A stretch of DNA of 6,915 bases from an uncultured Alphaproteobacteria bacterium. Its GTDB lineage: Bacteria; Pseudomonadota; Alphaproteobacteria; Sneathiellales; Sneathiellaceae. The notes beneath the pieces were generated by a model. That model had not been told where the DNA came from, made no database searches, and worked only from the letters and a program-made list of their open reading frames with translations. Both the position numbers and the translations under genes were made by a program. This document shows positions 5,767 to 6,915 of this stretch, piece by piece. The stretch covers positions 1 through 6,915 of the forward strand of contig CALEMG010000158.1 of assembly GCA_937910835.1 (NCBI GenBank). The letters are read 5' to 3'. Positions within the stretch are counted from its first letter, which is position 1, and each line of letters begins with the position of its first letter.

Positions 5767-5872
5767 GGCTCCCTCACTTGCTTGCAAAAGAAGACTACAT
5801 TGCTTCGATTAATATGATAAATAATAATTTTATGGTTATTAATACGAAATATATATAAATGGGTGGCGCAGG
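5767..5872. promoter_or_regulatory. Divergent control region, probable LysR-type operator and promoters
   Basis: These 106 bases separate the aldehyde dehydrogenase and LysR starts. About 5805-5860 is very AT-rich, in sharp contrast to the surrounding genes. Dyads seen: ATAAA-N7-TTTAT (5817-5833), TATT-N7-AATA (5837-5851), and two ATTAAT hexamers (5808-5813 and 5838-5843) spaced 30 bases apart, about three helical turns. LysR-type regulators usually bind such partial dyads between divergent genes. None is a textbook ATAC-N7-GTAT box. For the operon, TTAATA and TATCAT on the minus strand, 17 bases apart, could form a -35/-10 pair. For lysR, the TATATA run near 5850-5857 could serve as -10. AT-richness makes chance matches likely, so individual boxes are weak. 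Confidence 0.6.
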
Positions 5873-6754
5873 ATGTATCGACATTTTCAAGCCTTTGTCG
5901 CGGTCGCGCGACATCTGCATTTCACCCGGGCGGCGGAGGAAATCCATATCACCCAGCCCTCGCTCTCGCTGCTGATCCGGCAGCTGGAGGAAAAACTGGG
6001 CGTCAAGCTGATCACGCGTAGCACGCGGCAGGTCGCGCTGACCGAGATGGGCAAGACCTTTCTACCTCTTGCCGAAAATGCGGTGAACGATCTTGATTCG
6101 GCTGTCCGCCTTATGAAGGATTTATCGAACCTTCAGGCGGGGAAGGTAACCGTCGCGGCCTTTCCCTCGGTCGCGGCGAACCAGCTTCCGCCGATCCTCG
6201 TGGAATTTCATCGCAAATATCCGAATGTGAAGGTGCAAGTCGTTGATAGCATCTGGGGAACGGTTGTCGAAAAAGTGCGCTCCGGGATCGCCGATTTCGG
6301 CGTCGGATCGGAGCCGCCGGAGATGGAGAACCTCGCTTTTCAGAAAATCTATGATGATCAGATCATGTTGCTTGCGGCAAAGGATCATCCGCTTGCGAAT
6401 GCAAAAAGCCTGACCTGGCATCAGGTCGAGACAGAAGAGATTGTCCTTCTTTCGGCGGAGACGGGCGTTCGCCAGAGCATCGATGCCGCCCTGGCGGGCA
6501 CCGGGATTGAGCTCAAACCGATTATGGAACCGGCGCTCGTCCAGACAGCGGCGGCGCTGGTGGCGGCGGGGGCGGGCCTCGGGATTATCCTTTCTTCCTA
6601 TCTTACCGCCATACGGATGGAAGGGCTTGTCGCGATCCCGCTCACAAAGCCGAGCATTCCCAGGCCTGTCGGTATTATCACCCGCCGTAACTCGCAGATG
6701 ACCCCCGCCGCCGAGGTCATGCTGAAAATGGTGGCGGGCGGGCTGACCGAATAA
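5873..6754 (+). CDS. LysR-type transcriptional regulator
   Basis: A 293-residue protein, the normal length for the family. The N-terminal winged helix-turn-helix is clear: FVAVARHLHFTRAAEE (8-23), then ITQPSLSLLIRQLEEKLG (26-43), and the wing with LITRSTRQVALTEMG (46-60). A linker helix covers about 61-88. The effector-binding domain runs from about residue 91 (KVTVAAFPSVAA) to the end, with the usual two-lobed periplasmic-binding-protein-like pattern. An example is the second-lobe motif VAAGAGLGIIL (230-240). It is transcribed divergently from the catabolic operon, the standard arrangement for a LysR regulator controlling its neighbour and often itself. The inducer is unknown and is presumably a substrate or intermediate of the operon. 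ATG 5873 is preceded by GGGTGG (5861-5866). A palindrome follows eight bases after the stop. Confidence 0.93.
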   Translation: MYRHFQAFVAVARHLHFTRAAEEIHITQPSLSLLIRQLEEKLGVKLITRSTRQVALTEMGKTFLPLAENAVNDLDSAVRLMKDLSNLQAGKVTVAAFPSVAANQLPPILVEFHRKYPNVKVQVVDSIWGTVVEKVRSGIADFGVGSEPPEMENLAFQKIYDDQIMLLAAKDHPLANAKSLTWHQVETEEIVLLSAETGVRQSIDAALAGTGIELKPIMEPALVQTAAALVAAGAGLGIILSSYLTAIRMEGLVAIPLTKPSIPRPVGIITRRNSQMTPAAEVMLKMVAGGLTE

Positions 6755-6761
6755 GCGGCGG

Positions 6762-6778
6762 CGGTCATATATTGACCG
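6762..6778. repeat. Perfect inverted repeat after lysR
   Basis: CGGTCA (6762-6767) and TGACCG (6773-6778) are exact inverted copies around TATAT. The 17-base site begins eight bases after the lysR stop. It has no T tract on either side, so it is a poor intrinsic terminator; its symmetry and AT-rich centre look more like an operator for a dimeric repressor. A weak terminator stem remains possible. Confidence 0.5.
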
Positions 6779-6915
6779 GAAATCACTCGTCGTTATATTT
6801 CATAAGTTATCGGCTCGGAAAACAGGAGCATTAGATGTTGGAGAATGTAGGAACCTAGCAACACACATGAGAATGCGATGTTGCTTGTACATGACGGCTT
6901 GGGGGCGCTCCAAGG
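6779..6915 (+). other. Right-end region with possible mini-ORF and start of an unresolved gene
   Basis: No convincing gene is visible in these 137 bases. CAGGAG at 6823-6828 precedes ATG 6835 by six bases, giving a seven-codon frame (MLENVGT, TAG at 6856-6858). It could be a leader peptide or a chance match. Two frames are still open at the right edge: from ATG 6867 (MRMRCCLYMTAWGRSK) and from ATG 6878 (MLLVHDGLGALQ). Neither can be judged in so short a stretch. GTTAT occurs at 6792-6796 and 6806-6810, within a local AT-rich patch that could hold a promoter. Confidence 0.3.

Noticed and set aside
5767..5787. TTG start for the aldehyde dehydrogenase, seven codons upstream
   Set aside because: It has no ribosome binding site, whereas ATG 5766 has GAGGGAG directly upstream.
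1..6915. CRISPR arrays, tRNA genes, toxin-antitoxin pairs and insertion sequences
   Set aside because: I looked for repeated spacers, cloverleaf-like stems, paired small toxin-like genes and terminal inverted repeats and saw none I could support.

Overview
The window is GC-rich with high GC at third codon positions, which fits an alphaproteobacterium. That assignment rests on base composition and gene type only, since no rRNA or other marker is present. No tRNA, rRNA, CRISPR array, insertion sequence, transposase or integrase was seen.

Layout: (1) Positions 1-287, minus strand: the N-terminal 95 residues of a small inner-membrane protein that runs off the left edge. (2) Positions 349-1496, plus strand: four tightly packed small genes resembling a phage lysis cassette. 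They are a TTG-started lysozyme/transglycosylase-like protein, a 58-residue holin-like membrane peptide, a 107-residue lipoprotein and a 61-residue helical protein. They overlap or nearly abut, each has a good ribosome binding site, and no other phage gene lies beside them. (3) Positions 1504-1534: a strong terminator hairpin with A and T tracts on both sides, placed to stop transcription from both directions. (4) Positions 1556-5766, minus strand: a catabolic operon read in the order aldehyde dehydrogenase, beta-hydroxyacid dehydrogenase, TcuA-like flavoprotein dehydrogenase, with a small lipoprotein gene last. (5) Positions 5767-5872: an AT-rich divergent control region. (6) Positions 5873-6754, plus strand: a LysR-type regulator. 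(7) Positions 6755-6915: non-coding or unresolved sequence with a perfect inverted repeat just after the regulator.

How the genes may work together (inference): the divergent LysR regulator probably senses a carboxylic acid and switches on the minus-strand operon. The three enzymes form a plausible oxidation series: a primary alcohol of a beta-hydroxyacid to its semialdehyde, the semialdehyde to a carboxylate, and dehydrogenation of a polycarboxylate at a carbon-carbon bond. The flavoprotein matches the tricarballylate dehydrogenase (TcuA) family, but its usual membrane partner TcuB and transporter TcuC are absent from the window, so the substrate is open. The lysis-like cassette is probably a separate unit: a prophage remnant, a domesticated lysis module, or part of a phage-derived particle encoded elsewhere. 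Nothing here demonstrates a wholly new system. The most unusual points are the stand-alone lysis-like cassette, the unassigned three-enzyme operon and the altered substrate loop in its beta-hydroxyacid dehydrogenase.
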